DNA of 64,000 nucleotides, taken from Halomonas sp. KAO. GTDB lineage: Bacteria > Pseudomonadota > Gammaproteobacteria > Pseudomonadales > Halomonadaceae. This document shows positions 1-15,729 of this stretch, in pieces. How positions within the stretch are numbered: the stretch's first letter is position 1; each line of letters opens with the position of its first letter. The notes beneath the pieces are model-generated. The model did no database searches. It saw nothing but the letters and a program-made list of their open reading frames with translations, and was not told the DNA's origin. Where the stretch lies: the NCBI RefSeq assembly GCF_015595025.1, contig NZ_JADNRL010000019.1, forward strand, positions 930,805-994,804, read 5' to 3'. A program made the translations under genes and the position numbers.

Positions 1-1
1 G

Positions 2-376
2 GTGCGGGCGCTGCTCAACCTTGGGCATACCTTCGGTCACGCCATCGAGGCGCATCAGGGCTATGGCGACTGGCTGCACGGTGAAGCGGTGGGTGCCGGG
101 ATGCTGATGGCCGCCGAGCTTTCGGCACGACTGGGCTGGCTCTCGGATCGTGATGTCGAACGGTTGCGGGTGATCCTGCGGGTGGCGGGGTTGCCGCTGG
201 ATGCCCCGGCCGGGATGGGCGCCGATGACTTCCTGTCGCGCATGCGTCTCGACAAGAAGAACGTCGACAGTCGCCTGCGCCTGGTGCTGCTGCGTGCCAT
301 GGGCGATGCCCGTGTGTATGACGCCACCCCGGAAGCGCTCCTGGTGGAGTTGCTGGAGCAGTTCCCTCGCGGCTGA
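2..376 (+). CDS. aroB: 3-dehydroquinate synthase, C-terminal part (5' end outside window)
   Basis: This is the last 124 codons of 3-dehydroquinate synthase, which turns DAHP into 3-dehydroquinate in the shikimate pathway in the cytoplasm using NAD+ and a divalent metal. The frame is open from the first bases, so the start lies upstream of the window. The fragment opens with the conserved [13 protein letters not shown] stretch, whose two histidines belong to the metal and active site, followed by HGEAVGAGM. The end, with the RMRLDKKN segment, is typical of AroB. A strong hairpin follows at 414-446. The next gene is gltB, on the same strand but more than 450 bp away. Identification is secure. 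Confidence 0.95.
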   Translation: MRALLNLGHTFGHAIEAHQGYGDWLHGEAVGAGMLMAAELSARLGWLSDRDVERLRVILRVAGLPLDAPAGMGADDFLSRMRLDKKNVDSRLRLVLLRAMGDARVYDATPEALLVELLEQFPRG

Positions 377-413
377 CCTCGTCTTTCTCTTTTGATCGGT
401 ACCTCGTTTGACC

Positions 414-446
414 GGAACGCCCGCGCCACCTTGGTGCGGGCGTTCC
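414..446 (+). terminator. Hairpin terminator after aroB
   Basis: Two perfect 11-base arms (ggaacgcccgc and its complement) enclose an 11-base loop that can pair a further 3 bp. The run of T after it is weak, so this may be a Rho-assisted rather than a classic intrinsic terminator. It lies 38 bases after the aroB stop codon. Confidence 0.65.
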
Positions 447-834
447 TCGTCTATGCTGCTGAGTAGGCGGCTCCGGAGAAGGCGGTAGCCATTGATTGGC
501 ATGGAGTATGCGCTATTGGCATGGGCAATATGGCCCTTTTTAGCCAAAAGTCTAATGCGAGAACCGTTTCGTTTGTTTTCCGTTTATGGTGATTGCAAGT
601 GACTGAGCGGTGGGGTTTTTTTCAGCGAGTCCGAAAGGCAACCCACGGATTTATCGGTGATTTTTGGGTAGGGAGAGGCCGTCGGTATTGCGCTGCAGTG
701 TGGCGGCTGGCTATTCTGGGCGCACCTTTGCCGCGCAGGTCGGTGCGAGTCATTCGTCTGGCATCATAAGATAAAAACCCTTGAATATAGCATGGGGTTC
801 CTGCGAGAAAAACCCATTTCATCGAGGCACACCT
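447..834. other. Intergenic region upstream of gltB
   Basis: No convincing gene is seen in these 388 bases. The last part is relatively AT-rich and should hold the gltBD promoter. TAAGAT at 767-772 could serve as a -10 box but has no good -35 partner. A TTG-started extension of the gltB frame from 781 adds 18 residues that glutamate synthases do not have and was not used. Confidence 0.5.
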
Positions 835-3800
835 ATGAACAGCGGTCTATATCAGCCCGGCGAGTTCCGCGACAACTGCGGGTTCGGCCTGATCGCCCAT
901 ATGGAGGGGCGTGCCAGCCATGAGCTGCTGCGCACCGCCATTGAATCCCTCACCTGCATGACGCATCGCGGTGGTATTGCCGCCGACGGCAAGACCGGCG
1001 ACGGTTGCGGCCTGCTGCTGCAGTTGCCCGATACCTTCATGCGTGAAGTGGCCGAGGAGGCGCTGGGCGCCACCCTGGGCGAGCGTTATGCGGTGGGGGT
1101 GGTGTTCCTGCCCGACGACGATGCCCGTGCCGCTCGGGCCGCCGAGGTGCTCGAGGGCGAACTGCGCGCCCGCGGCCTGGTGATTCGTGGCTGGCGTGAG
1201 GTGCCGGTGGATGCTTCGGTGTGTGGCCCCATGGCACTGGAGTGTCTGCCGCGTATTCGCCATCTGTTCGTGGAGCCAGGCAGAAACGGCGGCTCCGAGC
1301 GTTTCGAGGTCGACCTGTTCATGGCTCGCCGCCTGGCCGAGCAGTCGCTGCGCCAGGAGGAGGCGTTCTACGTCTGCTCGCTCTCCGAGAGGGTGATCTC
1401 CTACAAGGGGCTGGTGATGCCGGTGGACCTGCCGGCCTTCTATCGGGACCTGGGTGACGAGCGCCTGGAGACCGCCATCTGCGTCTTCCATCAGCGCTTC
1501 TCCACCAATACCGCGCCACGCTGGCCGCTGGCGCAGCCGTTTCGTCTGCTGGCCCATAACGGCGAGATCAATACCATCGAGGCCAATCGCGGCTGGGCCA
1601 ATTCGCGCAAGGAGAATTTCGTCTGCGAGCGGCTTCCCGACATTGTCGAGCTCGACGAGATCGTCAACACCGTGGGCTCCGACTCCTCGAGCATGGATAA
1701 CATGCTCGAGGTGCTGCTGATGGGGGGGATGGGTCTGCACCGTGCGGTGCGCATGATGGTGCCCCCGGCCTGGCAGAACGTCGAGCTGATGGACCCCGAG
1801 CTGCGCGCCTTCTATGAATACAATTCCATGCATGTGGAGCCCTGGGATGGCCCCGCCGGCGTGGTGATGACCGACGGGCGTCAGGCACTCTGCATGCTCG
1901 ACCGTAACGGCCTGAGGCCGGCGCGCTGGGTGATCACCAAGAATGGCTTTATCACCCTGGCCTCGGAGATCGGCACCTACGACTATGCGCCGGAGGACGT
2001 GGTGGCCAAGGGGCGCGTGGGGCCGGGTCAGGTGCTGGCCGTGGACACCGTGACCGGCGAGGTGCTGCATACCGAGGATATCGATGCCCGGCTGAAGTCG
2101 GCCTATCCCTACAAGCGCTGGCTCAAGGAAGAGGCGCAATATCTGGAGTCGTCGCTCACCGAGCTGGCCAGCTTCCATAACATGGACGCCGATGGCCTGT
2201 CCGTGGCCCAGAAGATGTTCCAGGTCAGTTTCGAGGAACGGGACCTCCTGTTGCGTCCGCTGGGCGAGAGCGGCCAGGAGGCGGTAGGCTCCATGGGCGA
2301 CGATACCCCCATGGCGGTGCTTTCCGCCAGGCCGCGCCTGCTCAGCGACTATTTTCGCCAGAAGTTCGCTCAGGTCACCAATCCGGCCATCGACCCGCTG
2401 CGCGAGGCGATCGTGATGTCGCTGGAGACCTGTATCGGTGCCGAGCGCAACGTCTTCAAGGCGACCCCCGAGCATGCCCATCGCATCATCCTGACGACGC
2501 CAATCCTCTCGCCGCGCAAGTTCACCGCCCTGGTGGAGCAGGAGGATGCGGCCTATGCCAGCCATCGGCTGCGCATGGCCTATGACCCCGAACACCACGG
2601 CCTGCAGGCCGCCCTGGGTGAGCTGTGCCGTCAGGCCACGGAGGCGGTCAAGGCCGGCAAGGTGATCCTGGTGCTTACCGATGCCGGCCTCGAGAAGGGC
2701 GAGCTGCCGATCCATGCGGCCCTGGCCGTTGGTGCCGTGCACCACCATCTGGGGCGGCTGTCGCTGCGCCCGCGCTGCAACATCGTGGTAGAGACCGGTT
2801 ATGCCCGTGACGCCCACCAGATGGCGGTGCTGTTCGGGGTGGGGGCCACCGCCGTCTTCCCCTGGCTCGCCTACCAGGTGATGGCCGACATGCACCGCAC
2901 CGGTGAGCTGGTCGGTAACCCCGCCGATGCCCGTGAGAACTACCGCAAGGGTCTGCAGAAGGGGCTGTTCAAGATTCTCTCCAAGATGGGGATCTCGACC
3001 CTCGCCTCCTATCGCGGCTCCCAGCTGTTCGAGGCGGTTGGCCTCGACGATGAGGTGATGGCGCTATGCTTCCCGGGCATGGCCTCGCGCATTCGGGGCG
3101 CCGGTTTTGCCGAGCTGCAGCTCCAGCAGGAGCTGCTTGCCCGCGATGCCTGGGTTCCGCGCAAGGGAATTAGCCAGGGGGGGCTGTTCAGGTATGTGCA
3201 CGGTCACGAATACCACGCCTTCAATCCCGACGTGGTCAAGTCACTTCAGGAGGCGGTGCAGGAGGGGAGTTACGCCAAGTGGAAGCGCTTCGCCGCACTG
3301 GTCAACGAGCGCTCTCCTGCCACCCTGCGTGACCTGCTCAGGCTGAAGCCGGTGGCCGAGCCGCTGCCGCTTTCAGAGGTCGAGCCGGTCGAGGCACTGC
3401 TGCCGCGTTTCGACAGCGCCGGCATGTCGCTGGGGGCGCTCTCGCCCGAAGCCCACGAGGCGTTGGCCCAGGCCATGAACGAGTCCGGCGGGCGCTCCAA
3501 CTCCGGCGAGGGGGGCGAGGATCCGGCGCGCTACGGCACGATTCGTTCCTCCAAGATCAAGCAGATCGCTTCGGGGCGTTTCGGCGTCACCCCGGCCTAC
3601 CTGGTCAACGCCGAGGTGCTGCAGATCAAGGTGGCCCAGGGCGCCAAGCCTGGTGAGGGCGGCCAGCTGCCTGGCGGCAAGGTCAACGAACTGATCGCAC
3701 GGCTGCGTTATGCGGTGCCCGGGGTGACCCTGATCTCGCCCCCACCGCATCACGATATCTACTCGATCGAGGACCTGGCGCAGCTGATATTCGACCTCAA

Positions 3801-5286
3801 GCAGGTCAACCCCGATGCCCAGGTATCGGTGAAGCTGGTTTCCGAGCCCGGTATCGGCACCATCGCCACGGGGGTTGCCAAGGCCTATGCCGACCTGATC
3901 ACGGTCTCGGGCTATGACGGCGGGACGGCGGCGAGCCCGATTACCTCCATCAAGCACGCCGGCTCCCCCTGGGAGCTGGGGCTGCCCGAGGTGCATCAGG
4001 CGCTGCGTATCAACGGCCTGCGCGACAAGATTCGCCTGCAGACCGACGGCGGCCTCAAGACCGGCCTCGATGTGGTGAAGGCGGCGATCCTCGGTGCCGA
4101 GAGCTTCGGGTTCGGTACCGCGCCCATGGTGGCGCTGGGTTGCAAGTACCTGCGTATCTGTCATCTCAACAACTGCGCCACCGGCGTGGCCACCCAGCAC
4201 GACTATCTGCGTGACGAGCACTTTCGCGGCACCGTGGATATGGTCAAGCACTACTTCCGCTTTATCGCCGAGGAGGTGCGCGAGCTGATGGCCATGCTGG
4301 GCGTGGCCAGGCTCACCGACCTGATCGGTCGTACCGATCTTCTCGAGGTGATCGAGGGCGCGACCGCCTCCCAGCGCAAGCTGGATCTGACACCGCTGCT
4401 CGGCAACGATCATGTGCCGGCGGATGCGCCGCAGTTCTGCAAGGTGAGTCGCAACGTGCCTCACGACCCGGGTGCCAAGAACCAGGAAGTATTGACGGCG
4501 CTGGAGGAGGCCATCCAGCAGGGCAGTGGTGGCGAGTTCACCTTCACCATTACCAACTGCGATCGCAGCGTGGGGGCGCTTGCCTCGGGGGTGATCGCCA
4601 AGCGCTACGGCGAGGCGGGCCTCGCCGAGGCACCGGTCACCGCACGCTTTACCGGGGTGGCGGGCCAGAGCTTCGGCGTATGGAATGCCCGTGGACTCAA
4701 CCTCTATCTGGAAGGCGATGCCAACGACTACGTCGGCAAGGGCATGAACGGTGGCAAGGTGGTGATCACACCGCCTCGTGGCAGTCGCTTCGAGAGCCAC
4801 AGGACGGCCATCATCGGTAATACCTGCCTGTATGGTGCTACCGGCGGCAAGTTGTTTGCGGCGGGCACCGCCGGTGAACGCTTCGCCGTGCGCAACTCCG
4901 GTGTCCATGCGGTGGTCGAGGGGGTCGGCGACCACGGGTGTGAGTACATGACCGGCGGACTGGTGGCCGTGCTCGGCGAGAGCGGGGACAACTTCGGCGC
5001 GGGCATGACCGGTGGCTTCGCCTATGTGCTCGACGAGGACCGCAGCTTCGTCGACAAGGTCAACCATGAGCTGGTGGAGATTCACCGAATCAATACCGAG
5101 GCCATGGAAGCCCACCGGCGCCACCTGCGCGAGGTCATCGAGGAGTTCGTCGCCGAGACCGGCTCCGAGCGCGGCAAAGCGATCCTCGAGGACTTCAGCG
5201 ACTTTGTCCGCAACTTCTGGCTGGTGAAGCCCAAGGCGGCGAGCCTGAAGAGCCTGTTGGCCCAGTCCCGGCGTCAGCCGGAATAA
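835..5286 (+). CDS. gltB: Glutamate synthase (NADPH) large subunit
   Basis: The alpha subunit of glutamate synthase (1483 residues) transfers the glutamine amide to 2-oxoglutarate; together with GltD it assimilates ammonium. ATG 835 is chosen because GAGG lies 7 bases before it and it gives a 14-residue propeptide before the N-terminal nucleophile: the peptide reads [12 protein letters not shown], so Cys15 becomes the mature N-terminus of the class II amidotransferase domain. Next come the central domain, then the FMN-binding synthase domain with [11 protein letters not shown] and [11 protein letters not shown] 3Fe-4S cysteine set [12 protein letters not shown] begins at about residue 1103. 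The C-terminal GXGXG beta-helix ([22 protein letters not shown]) ends the protein. Length and motifs match the Escherichia coli protein throughout. gltD follows 143 bp later. Confidence 0.97.
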   Translation: MNSGLYQPGEFRDNCGFGLIAHMEGRASHELLRTAIESLTCMTHRGGIAADGKTGDGCGLLLQLPDTFMREVAEEALGATLGERYAVGVVFLPDDDARAARAAEVLEGELRARGLVIRGWREVPVDASVCGPMALECLPRIRHLFVEPGRNGGSERFEVDLFMARRLAEQSLRQEEAFYVCSLSERVISYKGLVMPVDLPAFYRDLGDERLETAICVFHQRFSTNTAPRWPLAQPFRLLAHNGEINTIEANRGWANSRKENFVCERLPDIVELDEIVNTVGSDSSSMDNMLEVLLMGGMGLHRAVRMMVPPAWQNVELMDPELRAFYEYNSMHVEPWDGPAGVVMTDGRQALCMLDRNGLRPARWVITKNGFITLASEIGTYDYAPEDVVAKGRVGPGQVLAVDTVTGEVLHTEDIDARLKSAYPYKRWLKEEAQYLESSLTELASFHNMDADGLSVAQKMFQVSFEERDLLLRPLGESGQEAVGSMGDDTPMAVLSARPRLLSDYFRQKFAQVTNPAIDPLREAIVMSLETCIGAERNVFKATPEHAHRIILTTPILSPRKFTALVEQEDAAYASHRLRMAYDPEHHGLQAALGELCRQATEAVKAGKVILVLTDAGLEKGELPIHAALAVGAVHHHLGRLSLRPRCNIVVETGYARDAHQMAVLFGVGATAVFPWLAYQVMADMHRTGELVGNPADARENYRKGLQKGLFKILSKMGISTLASYRGSQLFEAVGLDDEVMALCFPGMASRIRGAGFAELQLQQELLARDAWVPRKGISQGGLFRYVHGHEYHAFNPDVVKSLQEAVQEGSYAKWKRFAALVNERSPATLRDLLRLKPVAEPLPLSEVEPVEALLPRFDSAGMSLGALSPEAHEALAQAMNESGGRSNSGEGGEDPARYGTIRSSKIKQIASGRFGVTPAYLVNAEVLQIKVAQGAKPGEGGQLPGGKVNELIARLRYAVPGVTLISPPPHHDIYSIEDLAQLIFDLKQVNPDAQVSVKLVSEPGIGTIATGVAKAYADLITVSGYDGGTAASPITSIKHAGSPWELGLPEVHQALRINGLRDKIRLQTDGGLKTGLDVVKAAILGAESFGFGTAPMVALGCKYLRICHLNNCATGVATQHDYLRDEHFRGTVDMVKHYFRFIAEEVRELMAMLGVARLTDLIGRTDLLEVIEGATASQRKLDLTPLLGNDHVPADAPQFCKVSRNVPHDPGAKNQEVLTALEEAIQQGSGGEFTFTITNCDRSVGALASGVIAKRYGEAGLAEAPVTARFTGVAGQSFGVWNARGLNLYLEGDANDYVGKGMNGGKVVITPPRGSRFESHRTAIIGNTCLYGATGGKLFAAGTAGERFAVRNSGVHAVVEGVGDHGCEYMTGGLVAVLGESGDNFGAGMTGGFAYVLDEDRSFVDKVNHELVEIHRINTEAMEAHRRHLREVIEEFVAETGSERGKAILEDFSDFVRNFWLVKPKAASLKSLLAQSRRQPE

Positions 5287-5334
5287 GAGGCGGCGTCAGC
5301 CGGAATAAGTAAGCGGCGGCGTCAGCCGGAGTAG
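5270..5334 (+). repeat. Three tandem copies of the gltB 3' end
   Basis: The unit ggcgtcagccggaataag occurs at 5270-5287 and 5292-5309, with a slightly changed third copy at 5318-5334. The first copy includes the gltB stop codon; the other two lie outside the gene. It looks like a small slippage duplication. A further partial match (ggcttcagcc) lies at 5341. Confidence 0.8.
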
Positions 5335-5366
5335 AGAGCCGGCTTCAGCCTTCACCGTCAGGGTGA

Positions 5367-6848
<1,482 letters not shown>

Positions 6849-7046
6849 GCATGGGGTTAGATCAATAGGAGGGCAGCTCCGCTGCGCGACTGGCGCCGGC
6901 AGGCGCCCGCTGGTGCCGTAGTCATGGAGTTAGCGCCGGGAGGCCTGTGGCCTTGAGTCGCGAGGCAGACTCTCCCACCTGCAATGGCTCGGGCTGCCGC
7001 GTCTTCAGGTCGGGCAGGGCATCGTCCAAAATTGAGCCAAAGGTAG

Positions 7047-10961
<3,915 letters not shown>

Positions 10962-11018
10962 TGGCGTGTAGGAGATCGCTGACAAGGTGGTGTCGTGATT
11001 GACGCCATTCGAGTGTGG

Positions 11019-11050
11019 AGGCCGGCACCCAGGGTGCCGGCCTTTTTTTT
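11019..11050 (+). terminator. Intrinsic terminator of eno
   Basis: A GC-rich hairpin (aggccggcaccc paired with its complement) is followed at once by a run of eight T, 58 bases after the eno stop. This is a textbook Rho-independent terminator and separates the pyrG-kdsA-eno block from the small RNA region. Confidence 0.9.
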
Positions 11051-11169
11051 ATCTTGTTGAAAATAAAAAGATAAGTTTCCTTTCTGCATGACGGTCGAGC
11101 GTGCAGGAGATAGAGGTCTCGCCGTGTGTGTCAGATTGTGCCGTGGCGCAATTCTGAGACAATCAGCCA

Positions 11170-11346
11170 CGCAGCACAGGGGCTCACGGGATGTAGCCTC
11201 GGCAGGATGCAATGGGATGTAGTCAGGTGATGCGCTCGGTACGGCAGGATGCTGTTTCCGGGCAGGGATGTCATCACGGGAATCTGGGCGAAAGGAATCG
11301 CTCGTGGAACGGCTTGGAGCTGGCGGCCCCTGGGCCGCCTTTTTCT
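11170..11346 (+). ncRNA. CsrB/RsmZ-like CsrA-sequestering small RNA (putative)
   Basis: There is no plausible gene here, but nine GGA triplets lie between 11189 and 11318, most in the CsrA-binding form: cgggatg, gcaggatgc (twice), tgggatg, cagggatg, cgggaat and aaggaat. Two match the CAGGATG repeat of E. coli CsrB. The stretch ends in a perfect 8-bp hairpin (11322-11339) followed by TTTTTC, an intrinsic terminator on this strand. In Pseudomonas, rsmZ lies beside fdxA, and fdxA is the next gene here, on the opposite strand; that conserved position supports the call. The start is a guess from a weak TTGTGC / GACAAT promoter (11136-11163). A further dyad, tgtcag ... ctgagaca (11129-11160), lies just upstream. 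RNA mapping is needed for the 5' end. Confidence 0.7.
11322..11345 (+). terminator. Intrinsic terminator of the putative small RNA
   Basis: Perfect inverted repeat ggcggccc / gggccgcc with a very short loop, followed by TTTTTC. It points in the + direction although no + strand protein gene precedes it, which is one reason to suspect an RNA gene. Confidence 0.75.
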
Positions 11347-11383
11347 TGCGTGGTGATCTCGTTGTCTCGCCACTCGCCGGCTA

Positions 11384-11429
11384 GATACAGCAGCGCCGAC
11401 CGTCACAAGGCGGTCGGCGCTGCTGTATC
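11384..11429. terminator. 19-bp perfect hairpin between small RNA and fdxA
   Basis: Arms 11384-11402 and 11411-11429 are perfectly complementary over 19 bases, with an 8-base loop (tcacaagg). It lies downstream of fdxA (minus strand) and of the small RNA (plus strand), where a bidirectional transcription barrier would be expected. No T run follows on either strand, so the mechanism is uncertain. Confidence 0.5.
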
Positions 11430-11486
11430 CGGTGTCTCGCTGATCGCTTCCTGCCGAGCGAAACCACGGCAGGAAGCGAGTGTTGC

Positions 11487-11810
<324 letters not shown>

Positions 11811-12026
11811 GCCGCTTTTCCCTCCCTCATGGCCTGGCTCGCGCTGTCGTGGCGGGTCCCGACCTATGTAAATATTAAAAAGTAATAAAAACCAGGTCTC
11901 TTATTCTAAGGAGTCCGGGGATTCGTCCATTCTAGTCGCCGCTGCCTGACCGTCGCAAGCAAAGGTCCAGACGATACGGAGGTGGCACCCCGGCGTTCGA
12001 TAGCGCCGCCGGCATCGGCGAGGACC

Positions 12027-14606
12027 TCATCGTGTCTCGCGCCAGCGGTAGAGCATCTCGAGCGCCTGGCGTGGCGTCAGGTCATCGAGGGCAAGCCCGT
12101 CGAGCTCTTCGACCATCGGGTGTGGCTGGCTGGCGAAGAGGTCGTTCTGCAGCGGTGTCGGGGTATCGTCAGCGCCAGCCAGTCGAGTCCGACTGCCCTG
12201 GTCGACCTCCTGCTGCTCGAGCTGGGCAAGCTTCTCTCGAGCCCGGGCGATCACCCCCTGGGGGACACCGGCCAGCTGAGCCACCTGCAGGCCGTAGCTC
12301 TGACTGGCGGGGCCTTCCTCAACCCGGTGCATGAAGACGATGCCATCCCTGTGTTCCGCCGCGGTCAGGTGCACGTTGGCCACCCTCTCGGCCTGCTCGG
12401 CCAGGGCGGTCATCTCGAAATAGTGGGTGGCGAACAGTGTAAAGGCTCGGGTGCGGGTCAGGTGCTCGGCGCTGGCCCAGGCCAGGGAGAGGCCGTCGAA
12501 GGTGCTGGTGCCGCGGCCGATCTCATCCATCAGCACCAGGCTGTGATCGGTGGCGTTGTGCAGGATGCTGGCGGTTTCGGTCATCTCCACCATAAAGGTG
12601 GAGCGGCCGCCGGCCAGGTCGTCCGATGAACCGATGCGGGTGAAGATGCGGTCCACCGGGCCGATCTCGGCCGCGCTGGCAGGCACGAAACTGCCGGTAT
12701 GGGCGAGCAGCACGATCAGCGCGGCCTGGCGCATATAGGTCGACTTGCCGCCCATGTTGGGGCCGGTGATCACCAGCATGCGGCGATCCTCTCCCATGAT
12801 CAGGTCATTGGGCACGAAGGGAGCGTCGCTGACCCGCTCCACCACCGGGTGACGGCCGCCATGAATGGCGATGCCCGGGGCCTCGGCAAGGCGTGGGCGC
12901 ACGAACTCCAGGGCATGGGCGCGCTCGGCGAAGGCGCACAGCACATCAAGCGTCGCCAGGGCCCGGGCACTGGTCTGAAGGGCCTCGAGTTCGCTGTTCA
13001 GGGTCTCGAGCAACCCCTCGTAGAGCAGTTTCTCGCGTGCCAGGGCGCGGGACTTCGCCGACAGGGCCTTGTCCTCGAACTCCTTGAGCTCGGGGATGAT
13101 AAAGCGCTCGGCATTCTTCAGGGTCTGGCGACGGATATAGTCCGCCGGGGCCTCCTTGGCTTGTGCCCTGGGGATCTCGATGAAATAGCCGTGCACTCGG
13201 TTGTAGCCGACCTTGAGGCCGGGGAGGCCGGTGCGCTCGCGCTCCCGGGTCTCCAGTCTCACCAGGTAATCGCCGGCGTGTTCGGCGAGGCCGCGATGCT
13301 CGTCGAGCTCGGCATCGAAGCCCTCGGCGATCACCCCGCCGTCGCGGATCACCACCGGGGGGTTCTCCACCAGAGCGCGATTCAGGGTGTCGGCGAGCTC
13401 GGGGTAGGGGCGGATATGGCGCTTCAGCTCGTCCAGGGTGGAGCCCTCGGGGAAGTCGGCGAGCCGGGCCTCGAGGTCGGGCAGGGCATTGAAGGCGTCA
13501 CGTAGCCGGGCCAGATCACGCGGGCGGGCGCTGAAGAGGGCCACCCGGGCCAGGATGCGCTCCACATCGCCGATCGCCTTTAGCGAGTCGCCGAGTGCCA
13601 CGAAGCCATCCGCCTCCAGCAGCAGCGTCACGGCGGACTGGCGAGCCTGGACGTGCTCGCGGTCACGCAGTGGACGGTTGAGCCAGCGCTTGAGCAGGCG
13701 TGAGCCCATGGCGGTGGCGGTGGTGTCGAGCACGCTGGCCAGGGTGTTGTCGCCGCTGCCGGCCAGGTTGGTGTCGATCTCCAGGTTGCGACGGCTGGCG
13801 GCGTCGATGACCACGGCGTCGTCGCGGCTCTCCACGCCGATGGCGGTGACATGAGGCAGGCGCGAGCGCTGGGTATCCCGGGCGTACTCCACCAGCACGC
13901 CGGCGGCGGTGATGGCGGCGGAGAGGTGCGCGCAGCCGAAGCCACGTAGATCCTGGACGCCGAACTGGTCGCAGAGCAGACGGGTCGCGCTCTCCGGGTC
14001 GAACAGCCAGTCGCTCTGGCGACGCAGCCCCCGACGCCCCTCCAGGGCCGGCGGCAGATTCAGACCCTCGGCCACCAGCAGCTCGGCCGGGTCGAGGCGC
14101 TGGAGCTCGGCGAGCAGTTCGCTCTCACCCTCCACCTCCAGTACGCTGAAGCGTCCACTGGAGAGCTCCAGCCAGGCCAGGCCGATACGCTCGGCGGTGA
14201 CATGCACGGCCACCAGCAGGTTGTCGCGGCGAGCATCGAGCAGCGCCTCGTCATACAGGGTGCCGGGGGTGACGATGCGTACCACGCGACGCTCTACCGG
14301 CCCCTTGCTGGTGGCGGGGTCGCCGATCTGCTCGCAGATCGCCACCGATTCGCCGGCGGCCACCAGGCGCGCCAGGTAGCCCTCGGCGCTATGGTAGGGG
14401 ATCCCGGCCATGGGAATCGGCTGGCCGGCGGACTGGCCGCGCTGGGTCAGGGTAATGTCGAGCAGTGCCGCGGCGCGCCTAGCATCGTCGAAGAAGAGCT
14501 CGTAGAAGTCACCCATGCGATAGAAGAGCAGCACCTCGGGATGCTCGCGCTTGATCTTCAGGTACTGGGCCATCATCGGCGTATGCTGGGTGCTGGCCTG
14601 GGACAT
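12027..14606 (-). CDS. mutS: DNA mismatch repair protein MutS
   Basis: MutS (859 residues) recognises base mismatches and small loops and starts methyl-directed repair with MutL. The N-terminal mismatch-reading domain has the Phe-X-Glu motif within [14 protein letters not shown]. The C-terminal ABC-type ATPase has Walker [10 protein letters not shown], then ELTTFMVEM-like STFMVEMTE, and Walker [20 protein letters not shown] 14606 is chosen because [19 protein letters not shown] is the usual N-terminus; CAGGAG lies 13 bases upstream. The open frame continues another 31 codons upstream without family similarity. It is divergent from pncC, with recA beyond. Confidence 0.96.
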   Translation of the reverse strand: MSQASTQHTPMMAQYLKIKREHPEVLLFYRMGDFYELFFDDARRAAALLDITLTQRGQSAGQPIPMAGIPYHSAEGYLARLVAAGESVAICEQIGDPATSKGPVERRVVRIVTPGTLYDEALLDARRDNLLVAVHVTAERIGLAWLELSSGRFSVLEVEGESELLAELQRLDPAELLVAEGLNLPPALEGRRGLRRQSDWLFDPESATRLLCDQFGVQDLRGFGCAHLSAAITAAGVLVEYARDTQRSRLPHVTAIGVESRDDAVVIDAASRRNLEIDTNLAGSGDNTLASVLDTTATAMGSRLLKRWLNRPLRDREHVQARQSAVTLLLEADGFVALGDSLKAIGDVERILARVALFSARPRDLARLRDAFNALPDLEARLADFPEGSTLDELKRHIRPYPELADTLNRALVENPPVVIRDGGVIAEGFDAELDEHRGLAEHAGDYLVRLETRERERTGLPGLKVGYNRVHGYFIEIPRAQAKEAPADYIRRQTLKNAERFIIPELKEFEDKALSAKSRALAREKLLYEGLLETLNSELEALQTSARALATLDVLCAFAERAHALEFVRPRLAEAPGIAIHGGRHPVVERVSDAPFVPNDLIMGEDRRMLVITGPNMGGKSTYMRQAALIVLLAHTGSFVPASAAEIGPVDRIFTRIGSSDDLAGGRSTFMVEMTETASILHNATDHSLVLMDEIGRGTSTFDGLSLAWASAEHLTRTRAFTLFATHYFEMTALAEQAERVANVHLTAAEHRDGIVFMHRVEEGPASQSYGLQVAQLAGVPQGVIARAREKLAQLEQQEVDQGSRTRLAGADDTPTPLQNDLFASQPHPMVEELDGLALDDLTPRQALEMLYRWRETR

Positions 14607-14781
14607 GGCGATTGCTGGGCTCCTGATCGTGTAGAAGGTCTTGTAGATGGTCTCGTTGAGCGGTCGGCAGAGACGCACAGGGGATGGCGGTGCCTGCAAC
14701 CCCGCGGCAAAGGCAGTATTCTACGCAGATGGCCTCGCCTCGTCAGGCTTGCCTTCGATCCACCGAGCAGGAGTCTTCAGC

Positions 14782-15294
14782 ATGTCCCACTCAGCCGCGA
14801 GCCTTGCCAATCTCGACCTCGCCACTCTGGCCGAGCGCCTGGGTCGACTGTGTCGCGAAAAGGGGGTCACCCTCACCTGTGCCGAGTCCTGCACCGGTGG
14901 TGGCGTGGCCAGCGTGGTCACCTCGGTCGCCGGCAGCTCCGACTACTTCGAGACCGGCTATGTGACCTACTCCAATGCCGCCAAGGTCCGTCTTCTCGGG
15001 GTGCCCGAGGCGCTGCTCGACCAGCACGGTGCCGTGAGCCGTGAGACGGTGGAGGCGATGGTGACGGGAGCCTGCCGTGACAGCGGTGCCGATCTCGGCG
15101 TGGCGGTCAGTGGCGTGGCCGGGCCGGGCGGTGGCAGCGCCGACAAGCCGGTAGGTACCGTATGGCTGGCCTGGGGCGATGGCGAGGGGGCCGAGGCCGA
15201 ATGCTACCGCTATCCTGGCGATCGCCGAGCCGTTCGCGAGCAGGCGGTGCGCGAGGCGCTGGTCGGCGTGGTGCAACGCCTCGAGGAGCGCTGA
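14782..15294 (+). CDS. pncC: Nicotinamide-nucleotide amidohydrolase (CinA C-terminal family)
   Basis: PncC (170 residues) deamidates nicotinamide mononucleotide to nicotinate mononucleotide in the NAD salvage cycle; it is the stand-alone version of the CinA C-terminal domain. Family motifs are TCAESCTGGG, GYVTYSNAAK, AVSGVAGPGGGSADKPVGTVW and the C-terminal REALVGVVQRL helix. ATG 14782 has GCAGGAG upstream; an in-frame GTG at 14647 would add 45 unrelated residues. The mutS / pncC / recA arrangement is common in gammaproteobacteria, and recA starts 105 bp further on. Confidence 0.93.
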   Translation: MSHSAASLANLDLATLAERLGRLCREKGVTLTCAESCTGGGVASVVTSVAGSSDYFETGYVTYSNAAKVRLLGVPEALLDQHGAVSRETVEAMVTGACRDSGADLGVAVSGVAGPGGGSADKPVGTVWLAWGDGEGAEAECYRYPGDRRAVREQAVREALVGVVQRLEER

Positions 15295-15350
15295 ATCCAG
15301 GAGCGCCCGGGAAAACTTTCGCTGGCCGAGCGCGCCATTTTTCCCCATAA

Positions 15351-15370
15351 TACTGTTCAATCATCCAGTA
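15351..15370. promoter_or_regulatory. LexA (SOS) box of the recA promoter
   Basis: The 20-mer tactgttcaatcatccagta matches the LexA consensus at both ends, with CTG and CAG separated by 10 bases and flanking TA. It overlaps a -10-like TATAAA at 15369-15374, 26 bases before the native recA start. It should make this promoter DNA-damage inducible. After the island insertion it is the only LexA box seen upstream of the incoming recA. Confidence 0.85.
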
Positions 15371-15399
15371 TAAAGAGACCCAGATTGAGGAGATCCGTG

Positions 15400-15654
15400 A
15401 TGGCTCAGGAAGACAATCGCTCCAAGGCGCTGGACGCCGCCCTATCCCAGATAGACCGCCAGTTCGGCAAGGGGACCGTGATGCGCCTGGGCGATGCGCC
15501 GCGGGTGGTGATGCCCTCGGTCTCCACCGGCTCGCTGGGCCTGGATATCGCCCTCGGCATCGGCGGTCTGCCGCTGGGTCGGGTTGTCGAGATATTCAAA
15601 TCACGACACGAGAATTCGGTTCATCTAGATAACCCCTTTCATTTCAATAGCTAA
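15400..15654 (+). pseudogene. recA: Native recA, truncated after codon 66
   Basis: The first 66 residues are a normal gammaproteobacterial RecA with host-like GC-rich codons ([15 protein letters not shown] to GRVVEIF). The expected GPESSGKT Walker A does not follow: from about 15598 the frame runs into 18 unrelated, AT-rich codons and stops at 15654. ATG 15400 has GAGGAG before it and lies behind the LexA box. The protein lacks the whole ATPase core and cannot act as a recombinase. The break falls at gagatatt, a string repeated nearly exactly at the same place in the incoming recA (gaaatatt, 15913). This is the insertion point of the island. No 3' half of the native gene is visible in the window. 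Confidence 0.93.
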
Positions 15655-15729
15655 GGCATGGAAGCGAGATCAATAAACCTTGAACCAGTTCTTTTCGCCT
15701 GTGTCGCATCACTAATTCGGAGAAACCTA

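Noticed and set aside
847-2895. 682-codon open frame antisense to gltB
   Set aside because: Full-length gltB motifs lie on the other strand; the antisense frame is His/Gly/Leu-rich shadow composition typical of GC-rich coding DNA.
3373-5124. 583-codon open frame antisense to gltB
   Set aside because: Same reason: a shadow of the conserved FMN and 3Fe-4S part of gltB.
15658-15729. 24-codon N-terminal extension of the island recA
   Set aside because: In frame, but unlike any RecA; ATG 15730 has a ribosome-binding site and the correct N-terminus.
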